Positions 8,248 through 16,838 of a DNA stretch of 64,000 nt are shown in pieces; the first letter of the stretch is position 1, and every line of letters begins with the position of its first letter. A model generated the notes under the pieces. It saw nothing but the letters and a program-made list of their open reading frames with translations, did not search any database and had not been told where the DNA came from. Origin of the DNA: Guptibacillus spartinae (lineage in GTDB: Bacteria > Bacillota > Bacilli > Bacillales > Guptibacillaceae); the NCBI RefSeq assembly GCF_028610625.1, contig NZ_JAQQWU010000003.1:251380-315379 (forward strand), given 5' to 3'. The position numbers were made by a program, and so were the translations under genes.

Positions 8248-9068
8248 TGGCTATACGATCGTTCACGCGCCCTATTCTCTATGCTTTACTTATTGCACTT
8301 TCGTGTTTCTACCTGATGCCCGTTTATGTGATGATCATTACGAGTCTCAAGCCACTTGAAGAAGTCACGTTAAGTCAAATGTGGCAGCTGCCGACCTCCC
8401 TGGACTTTAGTAGCTATTCCGAGGCTTTTACAAAACTTGCGCCAAATCTATTGAATAGTTTTTATCTTGTCATACCAGCCACGTTGTTATCCGCGCTCTT
8501 AGGATCCTTAAATGGGTACGTCCTTTCAAAATGGAAATTTAAAGGCGCGAATACGCTGTTTACAATTATTTTATTTGGAATGTTTATCCCTTACCAAAGT
8601 ATTCTAATTCCGCTTATTCAGTTTCTACGGGAAATCGGTCTATACAATTCAATCGCTGGACTTGTGTTTGTTCACGTCGTGTACGGCATTCCAATCACGA
8701 CTCTAATGTTCCGGAACTTCTATGCGAGCATTCCTGATTCGATGATTGAATCAGCCAAAATAGATGGCGCTGGATTTATAGGAGTCTATCGTTTTATTAT
8801 GGTGCCGTTATCGATTACAGGCTTTGTTGTTGTCGCAATCTGGCAGTTTACAAATATTTGGAACGAGTTTTTGTTTGCGGTCACGATTACGACATCGGAT
8901 CAGCAGCCAGTTATGGTCGCGTTACAAAATTTATCTGGAAGCCAAATTGTCCAATGGAATGTTCAAATGGCTGGTGCTCTACTAGCTGCATTACCAACCC
9001 TTCTCGTGTATATTTTTCTTGGAAAGTTTTTTGTGAAAGGATTACTTGCTGGTTCAGTAAAAGGATAG
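8247..9068 (+). CDS. Sugar ABC transporter permease, MalG/UgpE type
   Basis: The GTG start at 8247 follows GGAAGGGGGA by about six bases and gives 273 aa, the family's normal length. The longer frame from 8220 lies inside the upstream gene. There are about six membrane helices and an EAA-like loop around residue 168 (ESAKIDGAGFIGVYRFIMVP). No ATP-binding subunit follows. The importer must therefore borrow a shared MsmX-type ATPase from elsewhere, as is usual for Bacillus CUT1 sugar importers. Confidence 0.9.
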   Translation: MAIRSFTRPILYALLIALSCFYLMPVYVMIITSLKPLEEVTLSQMWQLPTSLDFSSYSEAFTKLAPNLLNSFYLVIPATLLSALLGSLNGYVLSKWKFKGANTLFTIILFGMFIPYQSILIPLIQFLREIGLYNSIAGLVFVHVVYGIPITTLMFRNFYASIPDSMIESAKIDGAGFIGVYRFIMVPLSITGFVVVAIWQFTNIWNEFLFAVTITTSDQQPVMVALQNLSGSQIVQWNVQMAGALLAALPTLLVYIFLGKFFVKGLLAGSVKG

Positions 9069-9072
9069 GGGG

Positions 9073-9103
9073 AAAAGAGCAGCTTATGCTGTTCTTTTTG
9101 TTT
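9073..9103 (+). terminator. Intrinsic terminator of the sugar importer operon
   Basis: AAAAGAGCAGC, a TTAT loop and GCTGTTCTTTT form an 11-bp stem with one G-T pair, followed by a T-rich tail. It begins five bases after the permease stop. Confidence 0.8.
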
Positions 9104-9159
9104 TTTCTACTAGAGGTTCTTTTCAAAAATAGAGGAATTTCGCCTACTTATCTTGAAAT

Positions 9160-9189
9160 TTGTTTGAATAGTGAGAAAAATGGTAAAAT
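9160..9189 (+). promoter_or_regulatory. Possible sigma-A promoter of the ATP-grasp operon
   Basis: TTGTTT (9160-9165), an 18-base spacer and TAAAAT (9184-9189) lie about 40 bases before the ATP-grasp start. The -35 is poor, so this is only a candidate. Confidence 0.35.
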
Positions 9190-9226
9190 TATTAAGTGAT
9201 CTTACTTAAATGGAGGGGGAGTGCCG

Positions 9227-10672
9227 ATGTTTCATTCTTATAATGTAGATGGTTACTTTGATGAGATGCTTCAGGAAGGCAAAAAGCCAAGGGGACATTG
9301 CAAACCGTTCCACGAAAAATTAACCGAAGTGGCGCCAGAAGAATTGCAATCGCGCTATGAACTGGCCCAGAGTGATTTTCTCAGACAGGGCATAACATTT
9401 ACGGTTTATAGTGATAACGAAGGAACGGAACGAACGATGCCATTTGATTTTGTTCCAAAAATTATTCCTCCAGATGAATGGCAGGAGCTTGAACGTGGAC
9501 TCATGCAACGTTTCGATGCATTAAATGCCTTTCTAGATGATGTCTATCACGAACAAAACATCTTAAAAGACGGCATTATCCCTCGTGACCTTGTTGTCAA
9601 TTGTCAGCATTTTTTCCAGCAAGTAGCAGGAATTGATCTTCCAAGAAGGCAACACATTTTTATGGCTGGTATCGATCTAATACGGGACGATAACGGCGAG
9701 TACCGTGTTTTAGAAGATAATCTACGTAATCCCTCAGGCCTCTCCTATGTTTTTCAAAACCGTTATGTGATGAGAAAGGTATACCCAGAATTTTTTAATC
9801 AATATTCTGTTCAGTCTCTTGAGCAACAGTTTTCCTACCTTCATTCCGCCATGGCTTCGCTTGCTCCAGAAGGTCGTGAATCACCAACCATTGTTCTCTT
9901 AACCCCTGGTGTTCATAATTCTGCTTACTATGACCATTCTTTTATCGCTCAGCGAACGGGCATCGAGCTTGTTGAGGGGAGAGATCTTGTTGTAAGAGAG
10001 CGCCAAGTCTATATGAAAACGGCTCGTGGATTGAAGCAAGTTGATGTTATTTATCGTCGTATTGATGATGAGTTTCTAGATCCGCTTGAATTTCGTGAGG
10101 ATTCCTTACTTGGTGTACCTGGCTTGATCGATGTTTACCGTGCAGGTAATGTTTCAATATTAAACGGAATTGGCAACGGGGTTGCAGATGATAAAGCCAT
10201 CTATCATTTTGTTCCTGACATGATTCGCTATTACTTGAAAGAAGAACCATTAGTGAAAAATGTTGAAACGTATCTATTACGATATGACGATCAGTTAGAA
10301 TATGTCCTCGATCACCTGTCAGAGCTAGTCGTAAAGCATACGAACGCTTCAGGTGGTTATAACATGCTGATTGGTCCTCACGCTTCTAAAGATGAAATAG
10401 AAGCGTATCGAAAACAAATTCTTAACAACCCGTCTGAATTTATCGCTCAACCGACAATTAAGTTATCTCGCTTACCCGCTTTTAAAGAAGACCGATTTGC
10501 GGCATGTCATGTGGATCTTCGTGTTTTTATTTTCGGTGGGGAAAAGACGCATGTTTTTCCTGGAGGCTTAACACGTGTTGCGCTAAAAGAAGGTTCCCTA
10601 GTCGTCAATTCCTCTCAAGGTGGCGGAGCGAAAGATACATGGGTGCTTGAAGAAAATCCAGTTCATATTTAA
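9227..10672 (+). CDS. Circularly permuted ATP-grasp type 2 protein
   Basis: The ATG at 9227 is preferred over the GTG at 9221 because GGAGGGGG ends at 9219. The product is 481 aa, near the family norm. Characteristic blocks are IPRDLVVNCQHFF, the IDLIRDDNGEYRVLEDNLRNPSGLSY region with RVLEDNLRNPSG, GVADDKAIYHFVPDMIRYYL, VVKHTNASGGYNMLIGP and SLVVNSSQGGGAKDTWVLE at the C-terminus. It heads a three-gene operon with the alpha-E and transglutaminase genes. Comparative genomics of this cluster predicts an amide- or peptide-bond ligase, with no established substrate in Bacillus. Confidence 0.92.
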   Translation: MFHSYNVDGYFDEMLQEGKKPRGHCKPFHEKLTEVAPEELQSRYELAQSDFLRQGITFTVYSDNEGTERTMPFDFVPKIIPPDEWQELERGLMQRFDALNAFLDDVYHEQNILKDGIIPRDLVVNCQHFFQQVAGIDLPRRQHIFMAGIDLIRDDNGEYRVLEDNLRNPSGLSYVFQNRYVMRKVYPEFFNQYSVQSLEQQFSYLHSAMASLAPEGRESPTIVLLTPGVHNSAYYDHSFIAQRTGIELVEGRDLVVRERQVYMKTARGLKQVDVIYRRIDDEFLDPLEFREDSLLGVPGLIDVYRAGNVSILNGIGNGVADDKAIYHFVPDMIRYYLKEEPLVKNVETYLLRYDDQLEYVLDHLSELVVKHTNASGGYNMLIGPHASKDEIEAYRKQILNNPSEFIAQPTIKLSRLPAFKEDRFAACHVDLRVFIFGGEKTHVFPGGLTRVALKEGSLVVNSSQGGGAKDTWVLEENPVHI

Positions 10673-10686
10673 AAGGGGAGGGAACA

Positions 10687-11658
10687 TTGTCAATGCTAAG
10701 CAGAGTAGCTGATTCACTGTATTGGTTAACCCGAAATGTGGAGCGAGCGGAAAATAATGCACGATTAATCGCGGTTAAATTAACAAGCCGGCTTGAAAAC
10801 GCCAATCCAACTGAAGAAATGAATCAAAATTGGTATGAACTGATCGAAATTAGCGGTTTTCAAGAGGTTTTTGATGATGAATATGACCGTTCAATTGATC
10901 GAAATGTGATTGAATTTTTATTATTTTCGATAAAAAATCCTAATTCTATCTTAAATACGATTACAATCGCAAGAGAAAATGCTCGAGCTGTTCGTGAAAT
11001 TATTCCAAATGAGCTTTGGGAAAGCATTAATTCATTTTATCTCAATTTAAAAAGACAGAGTCATGCCCCGTGGACGATGGAAGAAGTAAGCGATATCTGT
11101 GAATTTGTAAAAAAGGATTCTCTCCTATTTCAAGGTATCGTTGAAGCCACAATGCCACGAGGAGATGCTTACCTTTTCATGGAAATGGGTAAACACTTGG
11201 AAAGGGCTGAAAAAGCAGCTCGCATCTTAGACGTGTATTATCATAAAAATTTGGATTCCTACCAGAACAAAGAAATTGTTGAGTATCATCATTGGTGGTC
11301 TGTTCTTCAGTCGGTTAGTGGGCACGAGGCTTATATTAAGACGTATCGACCATTGATTAAAAGTCGGAATGTCGCTGAGTTTTTCATTTTAAATGCTGAG
11401 TTTCCAAGGTCGATGATGTACTGTATCCAAAAAGTACGAAATGCGTTTGTTGCGCTCGAAGATGGGCATGTTGAACACTATTCAGAGTCACTTGCGCAGG
11501 AACTTGAACACCTTGCCAATGATTTGTATGATTTTTCGATAGAAGAAATCTTGAATCAAGGTGCCCATGCGTTCCTTCAAAGCTTTCAACATCGCTGTAT
11601 GACGATCGGCCTGCACATTACAAAAACCTATTACCTGGGGGAAGTTGTGATACCATGA
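10687..11658 (+). CDS. Alpha-E domain protein (DUF403)
   Basis: This is a 323-aa all-helical protein with the family hallmark SRVADSLYWLTRNVERAENNA at the start, REIIPNELWESINSFYLNL and ATMPRGDAYLFMEMGKHLERA. The TTG at 10687 is five bases after GGAGG. An ATG at 10693 (MLSRVADSL) would also fit, and the choice is unsettled. It always accompanies the circularly permuted ATP-grasp protein, and here it is followed, with an ATGA overlap, by the transglutaminase-like gene. It is probably a structural partner or co-factor of the ligase. No catalytic residues are recognised. Confidence 0.9.
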   Translation: MSMLSRVADSLYWLTRNVERAENNARLIAVKLTSRLENANPTEEMNQNWYELIEISGFQEVFDDEYDRSIDRNVIEFLLFSIKNPNSILNTITIARENARAVREIIPNELWESINSFYLNLKRQSHAPWTMEEVSDICEFVKKDSLLFQGIVEATMPRGDAYLFMEMGKHLERAEKAARILDVYYHKNLDSYQNKEIVEYHHWWSVLQSVSGHEAYIKTYRPLIKSRNVAEFFILNAEFPRSMMYCIQKVRNAFVALEDGHVEHYSESLAQELEHLANDLYDFSIEEILNQGAHAFLQSFQHRCMTIGLHITKTYYLGEVVIP

Positions 11659-12521
11659 AATACGAAGTTACCCAAACGAACACTTATGAATATGAGTTGC
11701 CAGTAAGACAGAGCATTAATCAATTCAGGCTCCGGCCGCTTCACGATGTGCAACAATCGCTTCATGACTATCGTGTTCGAATTCGACCTGAGAGCATGAC
11801 TTACGGGCACACGGACTATTGGGGCAACTATGTCGAGACGTTTTACCTTTGGGGCGAGCATCAAGGCCTTGAAATTGAAACCGTTTCAACAGTTGAAGTG
11901 CATCCTCTAACGTTGGATGTTACGTTACCATTGACGGGTAAACAGCGAACGGAACTTCATTCAGAATCGTTTAAACAAGCCTATACCGAATATCTGATTG
12001 AAACGGATTATACAACGATTTCAAAAAACGTTATGGAAGAAGAAACGCGAGAACTCTGGGCAAATGCGAGAGATGAGCTTGATTTTGCTGTGAAGTTAAA
12101 TGAGCATATTTATAACACGATGGAGTATGTGTCTGGGGCAACGAATGTGGAAACAACAGCTGAGAAAATCTTAACCCATCGGACGGGCGTTTGTCAGGAT
12201 TACACCCATTTAATGCTTGCTCTTTGTCGGCACCGAGGGATTCCAGCACGCTATGTGAGCGGGTACATCTACATTGGAGAAAATTCAGCTTATCGTGGTG
12301 ATGCAGCAACGCATGCCTGGCTTGAGGTCAAAGTCCCAGGGTTAGCCTGGATTGGTCTCGATCCAACGAATAACGCGATTGCGGCAGAGCAGCATATTCG
12401 TATTGCAGTAGGACGAGACTACCGTGATATTTCTCCGTTAAAAGGGGTATATATCGGCGGAGCTCAAACGCTAAACGTAAGCGTCGGAGTGAAAAATTTA
12501 GAAGAACGGGTCAGCGGGTAA
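11655..12521 (+). CDS. Transglutaminase-like cysteine protease family protein
   Basis: The 288-aa protein has an N-terminal beta domain (YEVTQTNTYEYELPVRQSIN) and then a transglutaminase core. The triad Cys180 (RTGVCQDYTHLML), His220 (AATHAWLEV) and Asp236 (WIGLDPTNN) is complete. It has no signal peptide. It overlaps the alpha-E gene by 4 bp and closes the operon. A peptidase or amidase acting on the ligase product is a reasonable inference from the pairing. The substrate is unknown. Confidence 0.9.
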   Translation: MKYEVTQTNTYEYELPVRQSINQFRLRPLHDVQQSLHDYRVRIRPESMTYGHTDYWGNYVETFYLWGEHQGLEIETVSTVEVHPLTLDVTLPLTGKQRTELHSESFKQAYTEYLIETDYTTISKNVMEEETRELWANARDELDFAVKLNEHIYNTMEYVSGATNVETTAEKILTHRTGVCQDYTHLMLALCRHRGIPARYVSGYIYIGENSAYRGDAATHAWLEVKVPGLAWIGLDPTNNAIAAEQHIRIAVGRDYRDISPLKGVYIGGAQTLNVSVGVKNLEERVSG

Positions 12522-12539
12522 GAAGCTGCTCGTTTTTTT
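12506..12539 (+). terminator. Intrinsic terminator of the ATP-grasp operon
   Basis: An imperfect stem (ACGGGTCAGC with GCTGCTCGT, one bulge) and a run of seven T overlap the last codons of the transglutaminase gene. Confidence 0.6.
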
Positions 12540-12664
12540 ATGGTAATGGACATAATAAGCAATAATAAAGTTTTAATTTTTTTCAGAATCCTGTCTAAGG
12601 GAATCTAAATTAGGGTATTGGAATGAATAGATCATTTGAAAAACAATAAAAAGGGTGATGTCAT

Positions 12665-15631
12665 TTGTCGGATTCCATCCACGTAACGATTAATGGAAAG
12701 AGTGTAGCCGTATCGAGTGAAAAGAGCGTGCTTGAAGCACTTAATGAAAATAGCCTGGATTTGCCTAGCGTATGCTACCATCCAAGTCTTGGCGCCATTG
12801 AAACATGTGATACTTGTATGGTGGAAGTGAACGGTGAAATTGTAAGAGGGTGTTCGACCGCAATTTCAAACGGAGATAGCATTAATACAACGGCCACACA
12901 CGTAAAAGAAGCACAAAATATTGCCATGGATCGTATCCTTCACAATCACGAGCTTTATTGTACAGTTTGTGACTACAACAACGGAACGTGTGAAGTACAT
13001 AATACAGTGAAACAAATGAAGATGAATCATCAGGCAATTCCATTCGAACAAAAGCCAGATCCAGTGGATAACTCCAACCCTTTCTATCGATACGATCCAG
13101 ATCAGTGTATTCTTTGTGGACGATGCGTCGAAGCGTGTCAAGATGTTCAGGTTACCGAGACATTAACGATTGACTGGGAAAGAGAACGTCCACGCGTTAT
13201 TTGGGACAATGATGTCGCTATTAATGAATCTTCTTGTGTATCTTGTGGTCATTGCTCAACGGTATGTCCGTGTAATGCCATGATGGAAAAAGGGATGGAA
13301 GGAGAAGCAGGATTATTAACAAGCATTCAACAGGATACGCTTCGTCCGATGATTGAGCTTACGAAAAATGTTGAAACAGGCTATAATTCAATCCTTGCGA
13401 TCTCGGATATGGAATCCGCTATGCGTGAAAATGAGATCAAAAAAACAAAAACGGTTTGTACCTATTGTGGTGTTGGCTGTAGCTTTGATGTTTGGACGAA
13501 AGGCAGAGATATTTTAAAAGTTGAGCCACAGGTGGAGGCGCCTGCAAACGGGATTTCCACTTGTATCAAAGGGAAATTTGGTTGGGACTATGTAAACAGT
13601 GAAGAACGTCTCACAAAACCGCTTATTCGTGAAGGCGATTCGTTTAGAGAAGCGGAATGGGAAGAGGCATTGAAGTTAATTAGCCGAAAGTTTTCAGAAG
13701 TAAAGGAAAACCACGGTGCGAACGCTCTTTCTTTTATTAGTTCTTCCAAATGTACGAACGAAGAATCATACTTAATGCAAAAGCTTGGAAGAAGCGTAAT
13801 TGGAACGAACAATATTGATAACTGCTCACGCTATTGCCAAACGCCAGCTACTGTCGGGTTATTCCGTACTGTTGGACACGGGGGCGACGCAGGATCTATT
13901 AAAGATATTGAAATGTCTGAGCTTGTGATTGTCATCGGATCGAATACGTCTGAATCTCACCCTGTCTTATCGACAAGAGTGAAGCGTGCGAATAAGTTGC
14001 ATGGTCAAAAGCTAATCGTTTCCGATCTTCGAAAACATGAAATGGCCGAACGATCTGATTTATTTATTCGTCCATCTTCCGGTTCCGATCTTGTTTGGCT
14101 TTCTGCTGTAACAAAGTACATCATCGATCAAGGCTGGGCAGATGAAGCCTTCTTAAAAGATCGCGTAAACGGTCTTGATGATTATATAGCTAGTCTCGAA
14201 AAATACACAATGAGCTACGCATCTGAAGTAACAGGAATCGATGAAGCAGAATTAATTCAAATTGCTGAAATGATTCACGAAGCAAAAACAACAGTGGCGC
14301 TATGGGCAATGGGTGTAACGCAACACGGAGGTGGCTCAGATACGAGTACAGCGATCTCCAACCTTCTACTTGTTACTGGAAACTATGGCAAGCCGGGTAC
14401 AGGCGCTTACCCACTTCGCGGTCACAATAACGTGCAGGGTGCAAGTGACTTTGGAAGCATGCCAGATAAAATGCCTGGTTATGAAAATGTGACCGATGAA
14501 AAGGTACGCGCTAAATATGAAAAAGCCTGGGGAACGCCACTTCCTGAAGAAATTGGTTTAAACAATCATGAAATGGTTGAGCATATTCATGAAGGAAAAC
14601 TAAAAGCGATGTACTTAAAAGGAGAGGACATGGGAATTGTCGATTCAAACATCAACCATGTTCACGCTGCTTTTGAGAAGCTTGATTTCTTCGTGGTCCA
14701 AGATCTCTTCCTTACGAAAACGGCTCAATTCGCCGATGTTGTGTTACCGGCAAGTCCAAGTCTTGAGAAAGAAGGAACCTTCACTAACACTGAGCGTCGT
14801 TTCCAGCGTCTGTATCAGGCGCTAGAGCCACTTGGGGAGTCGAAGCCGGATTGGCAAATCATTATGGAGATTGCGAATGAAATGGGCGCAGATTGGGATT
14901 ATGATAGTCCGAGTGACATTATGGCTGAAGCCGTTCAACTTGCCGATATGTTTGCGGGTGTTTCTTACGAACGTCTTGAAGGTTATAAGAGTCAGCAGTG
15001 GCCAGTTGCAGCAGATGGAACGGATTCGCCGCTTCTCTTTACAGAAGATTTCCCATTTCCTGATGGAAAAGCTAGACTATTCCCGGTTGAATGGACGAAA
15101 CCACTTGAGTATGACGACCAGTATGATCTGCATGTCAATAACGGGCGTTTGCTTGAGCATTTCCATGAAGGCAATATGACGTATCAAAATGAAGGCATTA
15201 AATCGAAAACACCGAGTACGTTCGTTGAAGTTTCTCCTGAATTAGCAGAAGAAAGAGGACTTACGGATGGGACGCTTGTCAGACTTTCCTCACCATATGG
15301 GGCAGTGAAAATAAAGTGTCTTGTAACCGACCGCGTTCAAGGAAAAGAAATTTATATTCCACTGAATGACCAGGATGATGCCGCGATTAACTTGTTAACG
15401 AGTAGTTATGCGGATAAAGATACGGATACGCCTGTGTACAAAGAGGTAAAAGCGAAGATGGAAATTTTGAAAGATAAGGGAACTTCGCCGCTTCCTAAGA
15501 TTAATCATCGCTATGGTAATCCTCAGCCACAGATAGGTGTCATGGTTGAGAGGAAATGGGCAAGAAAAGACTACTTATTCCCTGGCGAAATGGTGAAAAA
15601 GGAGGGCATCAACTATGGCAAAAGCCATTAA
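12665..15631 (+). CDS. fdhF: Formate dehydrogenase-type molybdopterin oxidoreductase, alpha subunit (FdhF/YjgC-like)
   Basis: The TTG start follows AAGGGTGATG and gives 988 aa. Domain order: a 2Fe-2S ferredoxin domain with Cys37, 48, 51 and 63; a His-Cys motif ([17 protein letters not shown]); two 4Fe-4S clusters ([11 protein letters not shown] and [13 protein letters not shown]); the 4Fe-4S motif of the molybdenum subunit ([13 protein letters not shown]). The molybdopterin domain follows with a cysteine, Cys391 ([11 protein letters not shown]), where some homologues have selenocysteine, and then a C-terminal dinucleotide-binding domain. No signal peptide is present, so it is cytoplasmic. By family it would oxidise formate and pass electrons through its fused clusters. 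It is paired with a DUF1641 gene as in B. subtilis yjgCD and yrhED. Confidence 0.92.
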   Translation: MSDSIHVTINGKSVAVSSEKSVLEALNENSLDLPSVCYHPSLGAIETCDTCMVEVNGEIVRGCSTAISNGDSINTTATHVKEAQNIAMDRILHNHELYCTVCDYNNGTCEVHNTVKQMKMNHQAIPFEQKPDPVDNSNPFYRYDPDQCILCGRCVEACQDVQVTETLTIDWERERPRVIWDNDVAINESSCVSCGHCSTVCPCNAMMEKGMEGEAGLLTSIQQDTLRPMIELTKNVETGYNSILAISDMESAMRENEIKKTKTVCTYCGVGCSFDVWTKGRDILKVEPQVEAPANGISTCIKGKFGWDYVNSEERLTKPLIREGDSFREAEWEEALKLISRKFSEVKENHGANALSFISSSKCTNEESYLMQKLGRSVIGTNNIDNCSRYCQTPATVGLFRTVGHGGDAGSIKDIEMSELVIVIGSNTSESHPVLSTRVKRANKLHGQKLIVSDLRKHEMAERSDLFIRPSSGSDLVWLSAVTKYIIDQGWADEAFLKDRVNGLDDYIASLEKYTMSYASEVTGIDEAELIQIAEMIHEAKTTVALWAMGVTQHGGGSDTSTAISNLLLVTGNYGKPGTGAYPLRGHNNVQGASDFGSMPDKMPGYENVTDEKVRAKYEKAWGTPLPEEIGLNNHEMVEHIHEGKLKAMYLKGEDMGIVDSNINHVHAAFEKLDFFVVQDLFLTKTAQFADVVLPASPSLEKEGTFTNTERRFQRLYQALEPLGESKPDWQIIMEIANEMGADWDYDSPSDIMAEAVQLADMFAGVSYERLEGYKSQQWPVAADGTDSPLLFTEDFPFPDGKARLFPVEWTKPLEYDDQYDLHVNNGRLLEHFHEGNMTYQNEGIKSKTPSTFVEVSPELAEERGLTDGTLVRLSSPYGAVKIKCLVTDRVQGKEIYIPLNDQDDAAINLLTSSYADKDTDTPVYKEVKAKMEILKDKGTSPLPKINHRYGNPQPQIGVMVERKWARKDYLFPGEMVKKEGINYGKSH

Positions 15632-16145
15632 GCAAATCAAGCGGATCGACGTTTCGAAAGAAGAGAAGCGAGCAAATGATCTAAAGGAAATTGAAGATGC
15701 GTTGATAGATAATAAAGATGCCCTTCTTGAAACGTTAAGTGTTGTCGGTGGGATGAAGGAACGTGGGATCCTCACCCTTATGAACGGTCTATTTGGAGAA
15801 GGAGATCGCGTTCTAAAAGTGATTGTGGATTTACTAAATGTTCCTGAGAACACAACGGCATTAAAAAACCTGATGCTTCTCTTTGGAGCAGCCGGTAAAA
15901 TTAACGTCCAGGATCTTGAACCCTTATTATTAAAAATAAATGCAGGGATTGAGAATGTAGCTGAAAATTCAGAGGGAATGGAGAAAACGGGGTACCTTGA
16001 TCTCCTACGTGCCTTAAAAGATCCAGAAATTAATCGATCCCTGACGATTTTAATTACCTTCTTAAAAGGAATGGGAAAAGATACAGAAAACGAAGAACAG
16101 ATGAATGATAAGTCACAGTCATCTGAAATGAGACAGGATATTTAA
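15615..16145 (+). CDS. DUF1641 protein (YjgD/YrhD-like), formate dehydrogenase partner
   Basis: The ATG at 15615 lies inside the end of fdhF (17-bp overlap) with AAAGGAGGG placed correctly upstream. This 176-aa protein has the DUF1641 core ([39 protein letters not shown]) and an acidic tail. The gene pair is conserved across Bacillus. A role in assembly or as a subunit of the molybdoenzyme is likely, but its activity is not established from sequence. Confidence 0.85.
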   Translation: MAKAIKQIKRIDVSKEEKRANDLKEIEDALIDNKDALLETLSVVGGMKERGILTLMNGLFGEGDRVLKVIVDLLNVPENTTALKNLMLLFGAAGKINVQDLEPLLLKINAGIENVAENSEGMEKTGYLDLLRALKDPEINRSLTILITFLKGMGKDTENEEQMNDKSQSSEMRQDI

Positions 16146-16157
16146 CATGTGATCTTT

Positions 16158-16190
16158 AAAGAGCCCTGCCGTTTAATGGCGGGGCTCTTT
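16158..16190. terminator. Bidirectional intrinsic terminator
   Basis: AAAGAGCCCTGCC / GGCGGGGCTCTTT, a 13-bp stem with one G-T mismatch and a 7-base loop, lies between the DUF1641 gene and the convergent VanZ-like gene, whose last codons it overlaps. Confidence 0.85.
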
Positions 16191-16661
16191 CACGTATGCT
16201 GTTCTGGAGAAAATCCAAAAAAGAAGTAAAGTGAGAACAATTCCTATTGTGTCAGGCACGAAAACATCAATTAAATGACCAGTTCTGCCTTCAACTCGGC
16301 TTTGATGAAATTCATCAAATAAGGCATAAAGAAATGCGATCATCGCTCCTAAGAAGATGGCATTCGATCGCTGGAATTCTTTAGATGCCTTAATACATAA
16401 AAAAGCAAGGAGGGCGAATGAGGCCACATGCGCTCCTTTTCTTATGAAAAATTCGACGTACTGGTAAGGCGCTGACGGTGTGACACGTACACCATCATAA
16501 GTAAAGGCAATTGGAGGCAAATCTTCCTCTTCAATCGTTATCATTCCTTTAAATAATGGCTTTACATCCTGTTTTTGATAAGGAGTATGAGAGGATATAA
16601 ATAGGATGCTCATCATCATTAAAGCAAAAAAAGTCCACTTTCGTTTTGTTATAAATTTCAT
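16173..16661 (-). CDS. VanZ-like membrane protein
   Basis: The protein is 162 aa from the ATG at 16661 (MKFITKRKWTFF). The longer frame to 16715 has no ribosome binding site. There is a first membrane helix at the N-terminus, then GVRVTPSAPYQYVEFFIRKGAHVASFALLAF and the hallmark LYALFDEFHQSRVEGRTGHLIDVFVDTIG-type C-terminal segment (DEFHQ...GRTG...D). VanZ-like proteins are membrane proteins, one of which raises teicoplanin resistance, but most have no assigned role. Start choice is uncertain. Confidence 0.8.
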   Translation of the reverse strand: MKFITKRKWTFFALMMMSILFISSHTPYQKQDVKPLFKGMITIEEEDLPPIAFTYDGVRVTPSAPYQYVEFFIRKGAHVASFALLAFLCIKASKEFQRSNAIFLGAMIAFLYALFDEFHQSRVEGRTGHLIDVFVPDTIGIVLTLLLFWIFSRTAYVKEPRH

Positions 16662-16776
16662 ACATTTTCCACGTTCTTTCTTAAGCAGTTTAGTCCCTAT
16701 CATATCGAAAATCATGCATAATAGGGAGTAGTTTCGTGAAGAAATGTTAACTTTTTGTATTGATCACGTGAATGAG

Positions 16777-16805
16777 GCCTGAAATGATTCAGGCGCCCTT
16801 ATAAT
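16777..16805 (+). promoter_or_regulatory. Palindrome plus -10 box ahead of ugd
   Basis: GCCTGAA-ATGA-TTCAGGC (16777-16794) is a perfect 7-bp inverted repeat ending six bases before a consensus TATAAT (16800-16805). No matching -35 is visible because the palindrome occupies the spacer and -35 position. It may be an operator, and its regulator is unknown. Confidence 0.4.
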
Positions 16806-16838
16806 AAAAAGGAATCCATATTGAAAAGGAGATTTGTG

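Noticed and set aside
8858-9199. 113-codon frame overlapping the second permease
   Set aside because: It is a shadow of the permease in another frame, with no initiation signal, and crosses the terminator.
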